A stretch of DNA of 51,521 nucleotides from Candidatus Zhuqueibacterota bacterium (GTDB lineage: Bacteria; Zhuqueibacterota; Zhuqueibacteria; Residuimicrobiales; Oceaniaggregativiventaceae): NCBI GenBank assembly GCA_014728115.1, contig WJME01000292.1, forward strand, positions 1-51,521, written 5' to 3'. The position numbers and the translations under genes are program-made. Below, piece by piece: positions 9,516 through 18,902 of the stretch. The notes below the pieces were generated by a model. That model ran no database searches and was not told the origin of the DNA. It saw nothing but the letters and a program-made list of their open reading frames with translations. Each line of letters starts with the position of its first letter. The stretch's first letter is position 1.

Positions 9516-12506
9516 CTAATCTTGATATTCGAGCATATATTCGATTTGATAATAACCCGGTTTTTCAATTGTTGGAGCAAAAGCAGACAATACCTGATTC
9601 GTTCTACCCGGCTTTAGATCTATATCAGAATATGTTTTAGATTGTATTACTTTTTCATCCAGATCTTTGATTGCAACGGTCAAGGTTACCTTTTGTTCTT
9701 GCCCCAAATTCATAACGACAGGTGTTATAGTATCCTCTGGTCCGTAAACCACATCTACATTATTGCTTCCAGCCACTGTATTTTGAAATATCATTTTATT
9801 CACCCAAAAAGCCAGTTTGGCATGTCCCATCGCATCGATTATCGGCTTTTTGTATGTACACGCATTTGCACCGCCGTGCAGGCAGCACCAGGAAAAGCCG
9901 TCATAATCCAGCAAACGCTGTTTTTTCATGGCTTCCCAGGCAGAAAACGCCTGCCAGGCCTGACTTGCTTGCCATTCTTTCACGGTCAAGCGTCGTCCTA
10001 TACTTCCGGTATCGTAATCCCATTCATAAGACTGCAAATGATACCAGGGCTTGCCTTTTACAAGATTCCAGTTTGGCTGGCCAATAGACTCTTCGTGTTC
10101 AAAATTAAAATAGGCCCGTTCATCACTATCTAGAAAGCTCTGGCGATATTCTCCAGGCCAATTACGCAGAACAGACCAATCTTTTCCATACCCTGTCGGA
10201 GAATCCTGATTGCCTCGCGTTACCCCCGGAGCTGTCCAGGCCGGTGATGGTACGATTGGATTTCCCTGCTGATCGATGGTGCCGGCATCATTACCATAGT
10301 GTAAGTGTCGCACATAGGAATTTAGGGAAATGATACGGCTTGGATCAACGCTATAGATCATATTATAAATTTGTTCGCAAAAAATATTTGACTCTTTAAC
10401 ATCAATGGATTTAAAAGTTTGAGTATGATTTGCAGCTTCCCACATAACAATACTCGGATGATTGCGTACCTGACGCATATAAAGAGGGTAGCCTTTCATA
10501 TCAATATGCCCCCAACCCAAACCGGTTCGAATCCAGGCTGGAGTTAGCCATATCAGACAGACACCAAGCTGGTCAGCTATCTCGGCAAAACGGGGATCAT
10601 TAACATTCCGCGCCGGATGTTCCCAGCCATGGACATGGATGCGCAGGAGGTTACCATTCATATTTTTGATCATTAGCAATTCTTTCATCAGCCACTCTTC
10701 CGGAGCACAACGTAGCCAAGTGGCAAGTTTTTCAATCGGAGTACGAAAACCCATATTTTGGGCACCATTCAACATGGCTGGCTGATCATTTAAATGAAAC
10801 GTGCCGTTTTTCTGGCTTAACGTTCGAATCCCTGTTGTAATTACGACATCATCTATTGGTTTGTTTTTCTTATCCAGCAACTCGACCCGGACCTTGTACA
10901 ATTGTGGGTTCTCTGGTGACCATAATTTGGGTGAAGGAATGGCAATATCGGTTTCAAATTTCTTTTCTTTAACACCCATGGTAATCGGAATTGTGCTCTC
11001 TGCCACTGGCATATTCGATTCATTGGGAAACCATTCAAAAACCTGAATTTTGGCATTGCCACGAAAAGAGACATATCCCCGATGTTCGATGGCAACTTGA
11101 GCATGCAGGGTGGCTGGATCTCCTACCTTCTCTGTGTAAACGAAAATATCATTTACTGTGGTTTTAGCAACAAGATCAAGTGATATTCGTCCGCTAAACC
11201 AGCCATAATTAAAATCCAGATATGAATGGGGCATAACTTCGCCCTCATCTTTGTCCAGATAAAAATGGTCGACTCGAATTGCAATGATATTGGAAGAAAA
11301 AGGGGTTAAATATTTTGTCACATCGATGGTCGCCGGATGACGGTTAGGTAATACAGCAGCCTCTTTACCATTAATCCATATAACACCACTTGGATCCAAT
11401 GTCTCAATATTCAGTCTGGCATGCTCAAAATCTCCCAAGTCGACAATTTTTCTGAGGAATAAATCCTCACCTTCATACCGCTCACTCCCATGTACGATAG
11501 GAAGTTTGCCGGTATTCCAGCAGCTGTCATTATATGTTGAGGTCGTCCAATCGGCAAGATTTGGCGTGATTTGGAAATCCTCGTCCAAAAAGGTACTTGG
11601 CAGATAGGGATATCTTGTGCGACCTGTAGAGAGATAACCTACTCCCCAAAGGTCATCCATGACCACTCCAGAATCAGCGTTTACAAATAGTGTATTATAT
11701 TTTCCAATACTATTGAATGATTTCATATATGCGAATCCCTGACTATTTGATCGTTGCATTGGGACGTAATCCGCAATCAATTCGTTATTAATATATAAAT
11801 TATAGCTCGTCAGCGCCGAACGATCCCTGGCCGCAAAGTCAAATTCAATTTTTATCGTATACCAAATTCCCGCTTTGACCGGGGGGCCCCATTTTATTTG
11901 GCCGGCAGTATTGTAATAGAATTGTCCCTTTTGAATCCCAATCGTCGCAGCATTAATTTTACCCATATCACTGAATAGCCATTCTACTTTACGATTTACA
12001 TTGGGTAGTTTGACACGCCATTCGACAGATGACCTCCAGGCTTGATCAGTGAACTGCCACTGAAATTCACTATCATCGTGCTTAAAAAGCATTCTCCCAT
12101 CCTGAATATCTACAGATTCACAGTCCTGATAGGGTTTCAATGCATCAAGTGATTTTTCATGCTGACCCTTTTTATCACCCAGCCATGACCACTCGTTTAG
12201 CAAAATTCGTTCACGTACCTCGGGTAAAGGTTGCTGTTTTAACCCTTCGAGTTGTTTTCTTACCTCATCAGCGGTTACCACCTGTGTATTGAGGGCTGGA
12301 TCCTTAAAAAATGATTTTGCGACATGGGCATATTGATTCAGAAATTCGACCCTTTTTTCTGTATCGAATACGGCAGTTTCCCCTTTAAAATCAGTAATGC
12401 CATTCGCTGCCTGATTATCTGTGAAATATCGTAGTTCAAAAGATGACACCTGAGCCCACAAGACAGTCAATGGAAATATTAAGAACAGGATAGCGAGTCG
12501 TAACAT
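9516..12506 (-). CDS. GH2-superfamily protein with long N-terminal extension (996 aa)
   Basis: Secreted protein (signal peptide ending near LWAQ, residue 19; AAGGAG just before the ATG). Residues 20-130 are helical and unassigned. About 135-290 looks like a concanavalin/LamG-type jelly roll (MLFKHDDSEFQWQF, GIWYTIKIEFDF, LYINNELIADY). A GH2 sugar-binding domain lies at about 300-445 (WTTSTYNDSCWNTGKLP, SGVIWINGKEA, GWFSGRISLDL). Ig-like and TIM-barrel domains follow, with LWSPENPQLYKVRVELL and RNHPSIVMWEAANH. The residue after Asn at the acid/base site is His694 instead of Glu. A Glu-rich FEHEES (803-806) is a plausible nucleophile region. It may be a divergent hydrolase or a binding protein. 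It is co-directional with GH95 upstream and the 884-aa GH2 downstream. Confidence 0.7.
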   Translation of the reverse strand: MLRLAILFLIFPLTVLWAQVSSFELRYFTDNQAANGITDFKGETAVFDTEKRVEFLNQYAHVAKSFFKDPALNTQVVTADEVRKQLEGLKQQPLPEVRERILLNEWSWLGDKKGQHEKSLDALKPYQDCESVDIQDGRMLFKHDDSEFQWQFTDQAWRSSVEWRVKLPNVNRKVEWLFSDMGKINAATIGIQKGQFYYNTAGQIKWGPPVKAGIWYTIKIEFDFAARDRSALTSYNLYINNELIADYVPMQRSNSQGFAYMKSFNSIGKYNTLFVNADSGVVMDDLWGVGYLSTGRTRYPYLPSTFLDEDFQITPNLADWTTSTYNDSCWNTGKLPIVHGSERYEGEDLFLRKIVDLGDFEHARLNIETLDPSGVIWINGKEAAVLPNRHPATIDVTKYLTPFSSNIIAIRVDHFYLDKDEGEVMPHSYLDFNYGWFSGRISLDLVAKTTVNDIFVYTEKVGDPATLHAQVAIEHRGYVSFRGNAKIQVFEWFPNESNMPVAESTIPITMGVKEKKFETDIAIPSPKLWSPENPQLYKVRVELLDKKNKPIDDVVITTGIRTLSQKNGTFHLNDQPAMLNGAQNMGFRTPIEKLATWLRCAPEEWLMKELLMIKNMNGNLLRIHVHGWEHPARNVNDPRFAEIADQLGVCLIWLTPAWIRTGLGWGHIDMKGYPLYMRQVRNHPSIVMWEAANHTQTFKSIDVKESNIFCEQIYNMIYSVDPSRIISLNSYVRHLHYGNDAGTIDQQGNPIVPSPAWTAPGVTRGNQDSPTGYGKDWSVLRNWPGEYRQSFLDSDERAYFNFEHEESIGQPNWNLVKGKPWYHLQSYEWDYDTGSIGRRLTVKEWQASQAWQAFSAWEAMKKQRLLDYDGFSWCCLHGGANACTYKKPIIDAMGHAKLAFWVNKMIFQNTVAGSNNVDVVYGPEDTITPVVMNLGQEQKVTLTVAIKDLDEKVIQSKTYSDIDLKPGRTNQVLSAFAPTIEKPGYYQIEYMLEYQD

Positions 12507-12582
12507 GTTTTTCTCCTTAAAAATTTATGTGGTCTTAATCACTGTGAATGCCGATCTGGTTTTTCATGTTGCGAGATGTATA

Positions 12583-12611
12583 ATTATAGGAAAAAATTGA
12601 ATTCGAAATTC
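12583..12611 (-). promoter_or_regulatory. Possible promoter before the 996-aa GH2-type gene
   Basis: A perfect -10 hexamer TATAAT reads on the minus strand at 12588-12583, about 75 bases before the start codon, in the 154-base gap after GH95. The hexamer 17 bases upstream (GAATTT) is a poor -35, so support is weak. Confidence 0.25.
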
Positions 12612-12660
12612 TTAAAGGACCATTACCTCTTGTTGAGAGTGATTTATTCCTTCAGACCTT

Positions 12661-15006
12661 TCATTTCATGTTTAGCTCGATCGTTTCTCCGGCTTTGACG
12701 AAAAAATGTCGTTGACCAGGTTTTGTTTCAGTGGAATCGGGGGCCAAATAATGAATCTGCGGATGAAAGACGGTAAACTGATCGTCTGATTGGCATTCAA
12801 TCTTGACCCTTTTCAGCTTATTGTCCGCATAGTCAAGACTCACCAGATGCCCACCATGCATACGTAATGACTCGAATGAGACACTCTCCCAATCCGCAGG
12901 AATCGCAGGCAAAAGCCGTAATTCACCGGACCGTGTGAATAACAGCATGTCGTGGATAGCTCGGTTGAAGGCCATGGGGGTTTCGACCGTTGGGCCATAT
13001 TCCGTATACATGGTATTGGGCCAAATCCGGGATCGGGTAAAATTTCCGCTCGACTCCCGGCCGTGCTTTAGAAAGTATGCAAGATAATCAAAAGCGTGTT
13101 CACCCATGCCCAACATTGCTGCCATCGAGGCCGCGCCGGTGTAGGTAAAACCGGAACGACCTTTTCGTTCTGGCTTTACCTCATCACTCATCCACCAAAG
13201 AAGTGATTTGCGTGCAATCTCGTGCTCATCTCTGGTGGGGAGCAAGTCAAGCGGAAAGAGCATCATCAAATGCGAATAGTGGCGGTGTGCAGATTCCACA
13301 GGCACCGATGCAGAGATCATATATCCGTTCTCATTAACAGGAAAAGGGGCCAATTTTTTTGAAATGTTTTTCACTTTTTTTACAAAAGAACTATTGTCCT
13401 CTGTCAATTGGGACGTTAAAACAAACGCTTGACATCCCCACTTGAACAATGATAATTCATAATTCGAGTCCATGCCTGCGTCATGATTAGCGCCCGGATA
13501 TTCCGGTGATTGACAATGAACCAGATGAAAAAATCCATCATCCCCCATAACAACGCGTTCCTCTAAAAGATAGGTATGTATGGCACCCTTTAACAGTTGA
13601 TGGGTGAATGGCAGAAAACGTTTATCCTGTGTATAAAAATAATAGTCCATCAGATGGTGACAGAGCCAAATAATGTGCGGAGTTGTCGGTTTAGCATAGG
13701 GATCCGGATCCTTTTTAGGCAGATGTTTTTGTAAACTAAAACGAAAACTTGTAACCCGGGGACTGCCGATCGCATCCCGCCAGTTGACCACGGATTCATA
13801 ATAGTTACGTATCAAAAGTCTGGCGAGGGGTAATGTAAATTCCGGATAATTTGCTTTTAAATGGATACTGTGTAAATCCTGAACGTTCAAATCCCACCAA
13901 TGACAAGGATATTTTGTATCGATTGACCATGGACCTGCTTCATCGGGTAATGGACCGTCTTCCCGAAACATACAACCCAGTTTATAGTTTTGCAAATCAT
14001 AAAAATACTGAAATTCTTTATCCGGTAATGTGACCTGGCTGCGGGATAAAAATGAATCCCACCACTGAATATGGCTCTTTCTTAATACCTTTTCACCCTG
14101 GGCATTAGCATCATCAATATTGCTCACTGCCTCTTCTCTGGCTGACATGCCTGCTTTTTGTGTAATCAGAGCGTCCTGCTTATTTCTCGGATCATTGCCG
14201 ATAGAGATGTAAATGATTTTTTCACGCTCAGATCTCCACACATTTTTCCAGGCAACGGCGACTCGAGTACCATCGAGCAGATAACGACTTTTGAGATGAA
14301 TTCCATCCTCCTGCAAAATCTCTTGCTTGGGTATCGACCATGTTGACTCTTTTGATTCGGCCAGACGCTCATCATCCGGTAACGTCCCGGGTCCTCCGAT
14401 CCACCTTGGTTTTTCAGCCATTGCAACCTCAAGATCCGGTAATTGATCGCCAATAAGCTTCACCACAATGATGGGCTGTATAGCATGTACATAGCAATAC
14501 CAGGAAAAGTTAGCAGTGTCAGACAATATCTTTCCATTTATAGTTGCCTTTTTTGTATTGAGCGACATGTGACCGTCGTGCAGTGTCCCCTCAGGGTATG
14601 ACAGGATTAGCTTGGCAATAGGTATCCGATTGGGAGCAGACCAAAGGGGTCTGGCCGAAGCAGTGCCACGGTCAAAGACATCACTTCTGCCGAGAACGAT
14701 TTGAATACCTGTCATCTCGTTTTCGGCTGGATCGAACCGGGTTTGCCAATCGAAATTCGATTCAGTGAAATCGATATAAGCGACGGCACTCAATAATCCG
14801 TTTGCAACAAAGGGGGCCTCTGTCCAGGCTTTTGGCAGGGTTCCGTTGCAAAAATCAAAAATTCCGGTATCTTTTGGCACATTTATGATATTCTCTTGAC
14901 CTGAATTTGATACTTGATCAATAGCAAGCAAAATAGCTGGTAAAGATAGCCAAAGAATTAGCGAAAAGAGTATTGGTTTATGAATTATTAATTTTCTTAT
15001 TATCAT
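12661..15006 (-). CDS. GH95-like (alpha/alpha)6 glycoside hydrolase, secreted
   Basis: GH95 enzymes remove alpha-L-fucose or alpha-L-galactose from glycans with inversion. This 781-aa protein has a membrane-spanning signal region at residues 8-29, then an N-terminal beta-sandwich (PLPKAWTEAPFVANGLL-type opening at about 55-75) and the helical toroid. The family signatures HRHYSHL (574-580) and SPE (E502, the likely acid) are present. The segment WWDLNVQDLH (370-379) occupies the place of the WNINxQ motif that holds the catalytic Asn pair; here only N374 is kept and D372 replaces the first Asn. Family membership is likely, and substrate may differ from fucosides. The start is ATG 15006, with GGAG 9 bases upstream. 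The gap to the upstream gene is only 14 bases, so the two are translated from one mRNA. Confidence 0.75.
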   Translation of the reverse strand: MIIRKLIIHKPILFSLILWLSLPAILLAIDQVSNSGQENIINVPKDTGIFDFCNGTLPKAWTEAPFVANGLLSAVAYIDFTESNFDWQTRFDPAENEMTGIQIVLGRSDVFDRGTASARPLWSAPNRIPIAKLILSYPEGTLHDGHMSLNTKKATINGKILSDTANFSWYCYVHAIQPIIVVKLIGDQLPDLEVAMAEKPRWIGGPGTLPDDERLAESKESTWSIPKQEILQEDGIHLKSRYLLDGTRVAVAWKNVWRSEREKIIYISIGNDPRNKQDALITQKAGMSAREEAVSNIDDANAQGEKVLRKSHIQWWDSFLSRSQVTLPDKEFQYFYDLQNYKLGCMFREDGPLPDEAGPWSIDTKYPCHWWDLNVQDLHSIHLKANYPEFTLPLARLLIRNYYESVVNWRDAIGSPRVTSFRFSLQKHLPKKDPDPYAKPTTPHIIWLCHHLMDYYFYTQDKRFLPFTHQLLKGAIHTYLLEERVVMGDDGFFHLVHCQSPEYPGANHDAGMDSNYELSLFKWGCQAFVLTSQLTEDNSSFVKKVKNISKKLAPFPVNENGYMISASVPVESAHRHYSHLMMLFPLDLLPTRDEHEIARKSLLWWMSDEVKPERKGRSGFTYTGAASMAAMLGMGEHAFDYLAYFLKHGRESSGNFTRSRIWPNTMYTEYGPTVETPMAFNRAIHDMLLFTRSGELRLLPAIPADWESVSFESLRMHGGHLVSLDYADNKLKRVKIECQSDDQFTVFHPQIHYLAPDSTETKPGQRHFFVKAGETIELNMK

Positions 15007-15020
15007 CTATTTATTTCTCC

Positions 15021-16556
15021 TCAGTTAACTGTTCTCTGGGCATCATCTTTAGAAATTTGCCTCTTTGTACACCCGTTTGATTCACATTTATGCAATGCCA
15101 GTAGCACATGCATAAAGCCGGGTCCTCCGGTAATGGTTTCATAATGAGCATGTCTATTGGTCGCTTTGGGTAATGGCAAACCATCGTTCAGAAACAGTTG
15201 AATACCGAGATTACCGAAATCATGAGCTCGATCGAGGTACTTTTGGTTTCCTGTTATTTCGAACATAGAAATCATTAGAGTCGTGACGCTGGCAAATTTG
15301 GACGGAGTGAGAATAATGCTCGTATCCGGCATGAAATGCATGTACTGCTCGGCCGTTGCATGCAAAAGTTTGCCATATTTTTCTGCGAGTTTAGGGTAAT
15401 CTTGCTTAATCTGGATAAATCTTGAAAAGCAGCGATTTGCCATGGACGTATGAATATTCTGCCCGGAGACAGTTTCCCAGAGAGCTGTATAGGGCTTTCG
15501 CGTACCGGTTGGCGTCTTGCGTGCCGTGGGTTTACCTGTCTCGCTGTCAAGCTCTTGGACAAAGCCACCGCCTATACTTATCCTATGCGGCATTTGAAGA
15601 AAGTGAATGTCTTGCTGCAGAGCCAATTCCCTTAAACGCTGCGCCAGGGCGATATCGAGAAAAGGAGCCGCTTTCCATAGACATCGGGCGAGTTCCAGAT
15701 TGCTCGCTGGCCAGACTTGATGGTGTCTTTTAGTGCGGGCCTGAAGGTAGCCGGTTTTTGTTCGCTTCATGTTTTGCTCCATGCGATAAACAAGGCGCTC
15801 AATGGCCGTGACCAGCTCATGTCTCCTCCTATGATTCGCATTTTCTTCACGACCGTAAGCATCAGCCCAGTTGAGGATCAACTGTCCGGCATAACGAGGA
15901 AACTCTGCTCCTTTTCCCGGTTCATGACCCGACCAGCGTGCATGCCGACTAAAATCACCGGTTTGCTTGTCCGCGATCTGATGATCCCATTGGCCGATAG
16001 CGAATTTCCAGCAAGCTTTTGGAGCGAGTGCATAACAACGTTCCCAAAAGGGCCACTCACCACAGATTTCATGTTTTCTATCGTCTCCACCTACCTGTTC
16101 CAGAGCAAAATCCCAATACAGATGTTCACCCCAGGCCATCAGACCGGTTAAAGGACTTTGACAGTGTGTAAAAAAGAATTCAAAGGCCTTATCGGCGTGG
16201 TCAGCATATTTATTCTCTCCCGTGAGCTCAGTCAGTTCATACAGAATAGCATAAAAATGGGTATTCCTCTGTGGATTTGCACCACCCAGAGTACGATCCA
16301 TATTTCTAATACCGGGTATATTATTAAAGCATCCGATTTTCATGGTATTACGGTCCAATGCAACAGCAAAGAGAGGGGAATGCTCGCTGCCATAAGTGTC
16401 TCGCCCATATTGGATCATGGCATCAGCATAATCTCTAACCATATTCAGATAATCAGGATGTTTCGTATCCTTAAAAGGATAAACGATTAGAGTAGCTGTA
16501 ACAGAACAATAAAAGAACAATACGATTAACGTTAATAAGATTGTATTTTTTGACAT
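15021..16556 (-). CDS. Secreted alpha/alpha-toroid-like protein, putative polysaccharide-active enzyme
   Basis: 511 aa with a signal peptide (residues 1-21, ending SVTA). The rest alternates helices rich in Trp, Tyr and Arg (AILYELTELTGENKYADHA, GLMAWGEHLYWDF, ALWETVSGQNIHTSMAN, FEITGNQKYLDRAHDFG). Internal repeats such as TGENKYADHA and TGNQKYLDRA are typical of six- or seven-hairpin toroids found in polysaccharide lyases and unsaturated-uronyl hydrolases. I cannot assign a CAZy family. It is flanked by a sulfatase (18 bases upstream) and GH95 (14 bases downstream), all co-directional, so a role in degrading the same sulfated polysaccharide is a fair inference. If this is the lyase or the unsaturated uronyl hydrolase, it would supply the KDG pathway encoded upstream. 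Confidence 0.6.
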   Translation of the reverse strand: MSKNTILLTLIVLFFYCSVTATLIVYPFKDTKHPDYLNMVRDYADAMIQYGRDTYGSEHSPLFAVALDRNTMKIGCFNNIPGIRNMDRTLGGANPQRNTHFYAILYELTELTGENKYADHADKAFEFFFTHCQSPLTGLMAWGEHLYWDFALEQVGGDDRKHEICGEWPFWERCYALAPKACWKFAIGQWDHQIADKQTGDFSRHARWSGHEPGKGAEFPRYAGQLILNWADAYGREENANHRRRHELVTAIERLVYRMEQNMKRTKTGYLQARTKRHHQVWPASNLELARCLWKAAPFLDIALAQRLRELALQQDIHFLQMPHRISIGGGFVQELDSETGKPTARKTPTGTRKPYTALWETVSGQNIHTSMANRCFSRFIQIKQDYPKLAEKYGKLLHATAEQYMHFMPDTSIILTPSKFASVTTLMISMFEITGNQKYLDRAHDFGNLGIQLFLNDGLPLPKATNRHAHYETITGGPGFMHVLLALHKCESNGCTKRQISKDDAQRTVN

Positions 16557-16574
16557 AATTAGAGTCCGATAGAT

Positions 16575-18071
16575 CTATATCCCATCACTCATTTTTTCAA
16601 CATCAATACCCAATTTCTTTTTCCACCAATTTAAATAAGCTTTATAATCCATTTCATCCGGATTAAAGCCTCGTTTTTCCCATAAAGGTTTGTATTTCTT
16701 ATCTCGCACGGCGATCAGTTCTTCCATACTCGTCGCGCCGAATCCGCCTTTTTCAGCCTGGTCATCAGTCCGGACAATCCAGGCATCGAGTATGGATTGC
16801 ATTTCATAAAGCTTGTCCTGATATTCATCTTTCCTGGCCAAATTATGCAATTCAAAGGGATCCGTTTTCAAATCATAAAGCTCCTCTTTGGGTTTGGTTG
16901 GCTGCAATAACCGGGCTTGCTCAGGGGGCAACGCATCTTTTTTTTCGAGGACTTTAAGCAATGTGCGAACAGGATAACGATAGGCGTGATAGTGATTATA
17001 GGGTAGATAAGCCTTTTCCGGCATGAAATTCCGTATATATTTAAAACGCTTTGTACGAATGCATCGAATCCTGTCCAAATTACGGGTTGACAAGTCTCTC
17101 GCGGCAACAATAAATTCACGTTTTGCTATAGATGAACTCAAAAAATCGATCCCGTGCATATGATTCGGAATATCGATACCTGCCAATTTTAAACATGTGG
17201 GCCCCAAATCGATGAGGCTGACGAGATCATTGTTCACAGTATTGGTTTGTAAATGGCCTGGCCATCGAATGATGAGCGGCACCTGAATTCCGCCTTCATA
17301 CAATAAACATTTACCCCGCAAATGCGGACGACCCTGATCGGCGAAAAAGAACACAACCGTATTGTCCGTCAAGTTTTCATTGTCCAATCGAGTCAAAACC
17401 TCCCCGACTTTACGATCGAGCACTTGAATCGCTTCAAGATAATTAGCCCAGTCGCGTTTGGCTACCGGATGATCCGGATAATAAGGCGGCAAATCAACGT
17501 TTGAATGGTCTATTGGATTCTCAGGATCCCGTTCAAACGGCCGGTGCGGATCATATATTTGCACTTGGGCGAAAAAAGGCTGTCCTTCCTGCCGCTGGCT
17601 CCAGTCAGAGCCGTCAAAGATCGGTTCTTTCGGGATGAAGTTCAGATCACGTTTACCCGGCCTGCTGTCTGGTGTGCCATAGCCATTACAGGTAAAATAG
17701 CCGGCCTGGCTGAAATACTGGCTGACCAGTTGCACATGATCAGGTAAAGGCTTTTTATCGAGGGTGCGATGATGATGTGCGCCCAGAGTCGTCTGATACA
17801 TGCCGGTATTCAAGGCAGACCGACTGGGGGAACAACCGACTCCCGTGGCATAGGCATGAGTAAAGCGCACCCCCGCGCGGGCAATCCGATCGATATGGGG
17901 TGTCTGAACCAGCGGATGGCCATAGCAACCCAAATCCGGACTCAGATCGTCGGCAATGATCCAGATGATATTGGGCCTGGATTGTTTGGAACATCTGAGC
18001 ATCGTATGAGAAAACAGCATCGCGGCCATTCCAAGACCGGCTTTTTTGATAAATGTTCTTCGATTCTGCAT
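16575..18071 (-). CDS. Sulfatase (S1 family, Cys-type), Tat-exported
   Basis: Formylglycine-dependent sulfatase that removes sulfate esters from the polysaccharide in the periplasm or outside. The N terminus has the twin-arginine motif NRRTFIKKAG followed by a hydrophobic stretch and a Cys at 27, so a Tat-exported lipoprotein is possible. The metal-binding IIADDLSPDLGCYG (D41, D42) and the maturation motif CSPSR (C80, to be converted to formylglycine) are intact, as are the HxPHRPF-like and DQGRPHLRGKCLLYEGG segments. Length (498 aa) is usual. GGAG lies 10 bases before the ATG. No formylglycine-generating enzyme or anSME is encoded in the window, so activation must depend on a gene elsewhere. 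Confidence 0.9.
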   Translation of the reverse strand: MQNRRTFIKKAGLGMAAMLFSHTMLRCSKQSRPNIIWIIADDLSPDLGCYGHPLVQTPHIDRIARAGVRFTHAYATGVGCSPSRSALNTGMYQTTLGAHHHRTLDKKPLPDHVQLVSQYFSQAGYFTCNGYGTPDSRPGKRDLNFIPKEPIFDGSDWSQRQEGQPFFAQVQIYDPHRPFERDPENPIDHSNVDLPPYYPDHPVAKRDWANYLEAIQVLDRKVGEVLTRLDNENLTDNTVVFFFADQGRPHLRGKCLLYEGGIQVPLIIRWPGHLQTNTVNNDLVSLIDLGPTCLKLAGIDIPNHMHGIDFLSSSIAKREFIVAARDLSTRNLDRIRCIRTKRFKYIRNFMPEKAYLPYNHYHAYRYPVRTLLKVLEKKDALPPEQARLLQPTKPKEELYDLKTDPFELHNLARKDEYQDKLYEMQSILDAWIVRTDDQAEKGGFGATSMEELIAVRDKKYKPLWEKRGFNPDEMDYKAYLNWWKKKLGIDVEKMSDGI

Positions 18072-18120
18072 TACATCATTTCTCCAGTCAAATTAGACAT
18101 ACTGACCAATCAAAACTTGA

Positions 18121-18126
18121 ATTATA
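18121..18126 (-). promoter_or_regulatory. Possible -10 element before the sulfatase operon
   Basis: A perfect TATAAT reads on the minus strand at 18126-18121, in the 103-base gap between the RraA-like gene and the sulfatase and about 50 bases before its ATG. No good -35 lies 16-18 bases upstream. It may start a sulfatase / toroid / GH95 transcript. Confidence 0.3.
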
Positions 18127-18174
18127 GTCAAAATAAGTTTACAAGTAAAAGAAACCTCTTTCGAGTTAATATCG

Positions 18175-18867
18175 TTACATTATTTTGTATTTATCAAAAG
18201 CATCCTTGGTACTCATACCTGATTGAATAGCCTTCCTGACTTTATTTTCTCCATGTGCTTTTTCCAATGCTTGTTTTATTACATCCAACTCAATTTTTCG
18301 GGGTACTATACATACACCGTCTATATCACCAATGATGATATCTCCCTCATTTATTACCGTGCATTCAATTTCCAAACGGCAACGAAAATCAATAACTTTA
18401 CCTCTTGGCGCTTGGTCTTGCCCAAAAGGACCATAAGAAAATGTGGGGAAATTTATATTACATATTGCAAGCGAATCACGCGAGTAACCATTGACCACAG
18501 CGCCAGCCGATTTCAACTTTATTGCACGTTCACTCATCAACTCGCCCCACAAAGCATAATTTGGAGATGAACCGCTGCACAAATAAACTTCATTTTCTTT
18601 CAGGTCATCCAGAGCATCCAGCATGAGCCCAAAAGGCATTTCCAGGTAAGGGTTTTGTCCACCTGCAGAAAGCTCTTCAAAAGTATCGGCCTCCAATACA
18701 GTCATAGCACGTCCAGCAACACGCATCCCTGGTTTTAAAGGACGTATTTGGGGAGGCAAAAACTGGTGATATAAACCCATTTTATCCATAATATCGCCCA
18801 CAACAGCCGTATTGAGATCCTTGTTAATCACCTTAAATATGTCGTTATACCATCCATGCATGATCAT
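18175..18867 (-). CDS. RraA-family protein (HMG/CHA aldolase-like)
   Basis: 230 aa. RraA-like proteins include RNase E regulators and class II pyruvate aldolases of the 4-hydroxy-4-methyl-2-oxoglutarate type. The diagnostic residues are present: GDIMD near 24-28, NGYSRDS (126-132, with R130 and D131 at the active site) and GDIDGVCIVP (180-189). GGGAG precedes the ATG by 8 bases. It sits directly after KDG kinase (35-base gap) in a sugar-acid catabolic operon, so an aldolase or related lyase acting on a 2-keto acid sugar is more likely than RNA regulation; that is inference from context. The exact substrate is unknown. Confidence 0.75.
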   Translation of the reverse strand: MIMHGWYNDIFKVINKDLNTAVVGDIMDKMGLYHQFLPPQIRPLKPGMRVAGRAMTVLEADTFEELSAGGQNPYLEMPFGLMLDALDDLKENEVYLCSGSSPNYALWGELMSERAIKLKSAGAVVNGYSRDSLAICNINFPTFSYGPFGQDQAPRGKVIDFRCRLEIECTVINEGDIIIGDIDGVCIVPRKIELDVIKQALEKAHGENKVRKAIQSGMSTKDAFDKYKIM

Positions 18868-18902
18868 TTTTCAGCTCCCTTAATCAGGAATGTATTCAAA
18901 TT

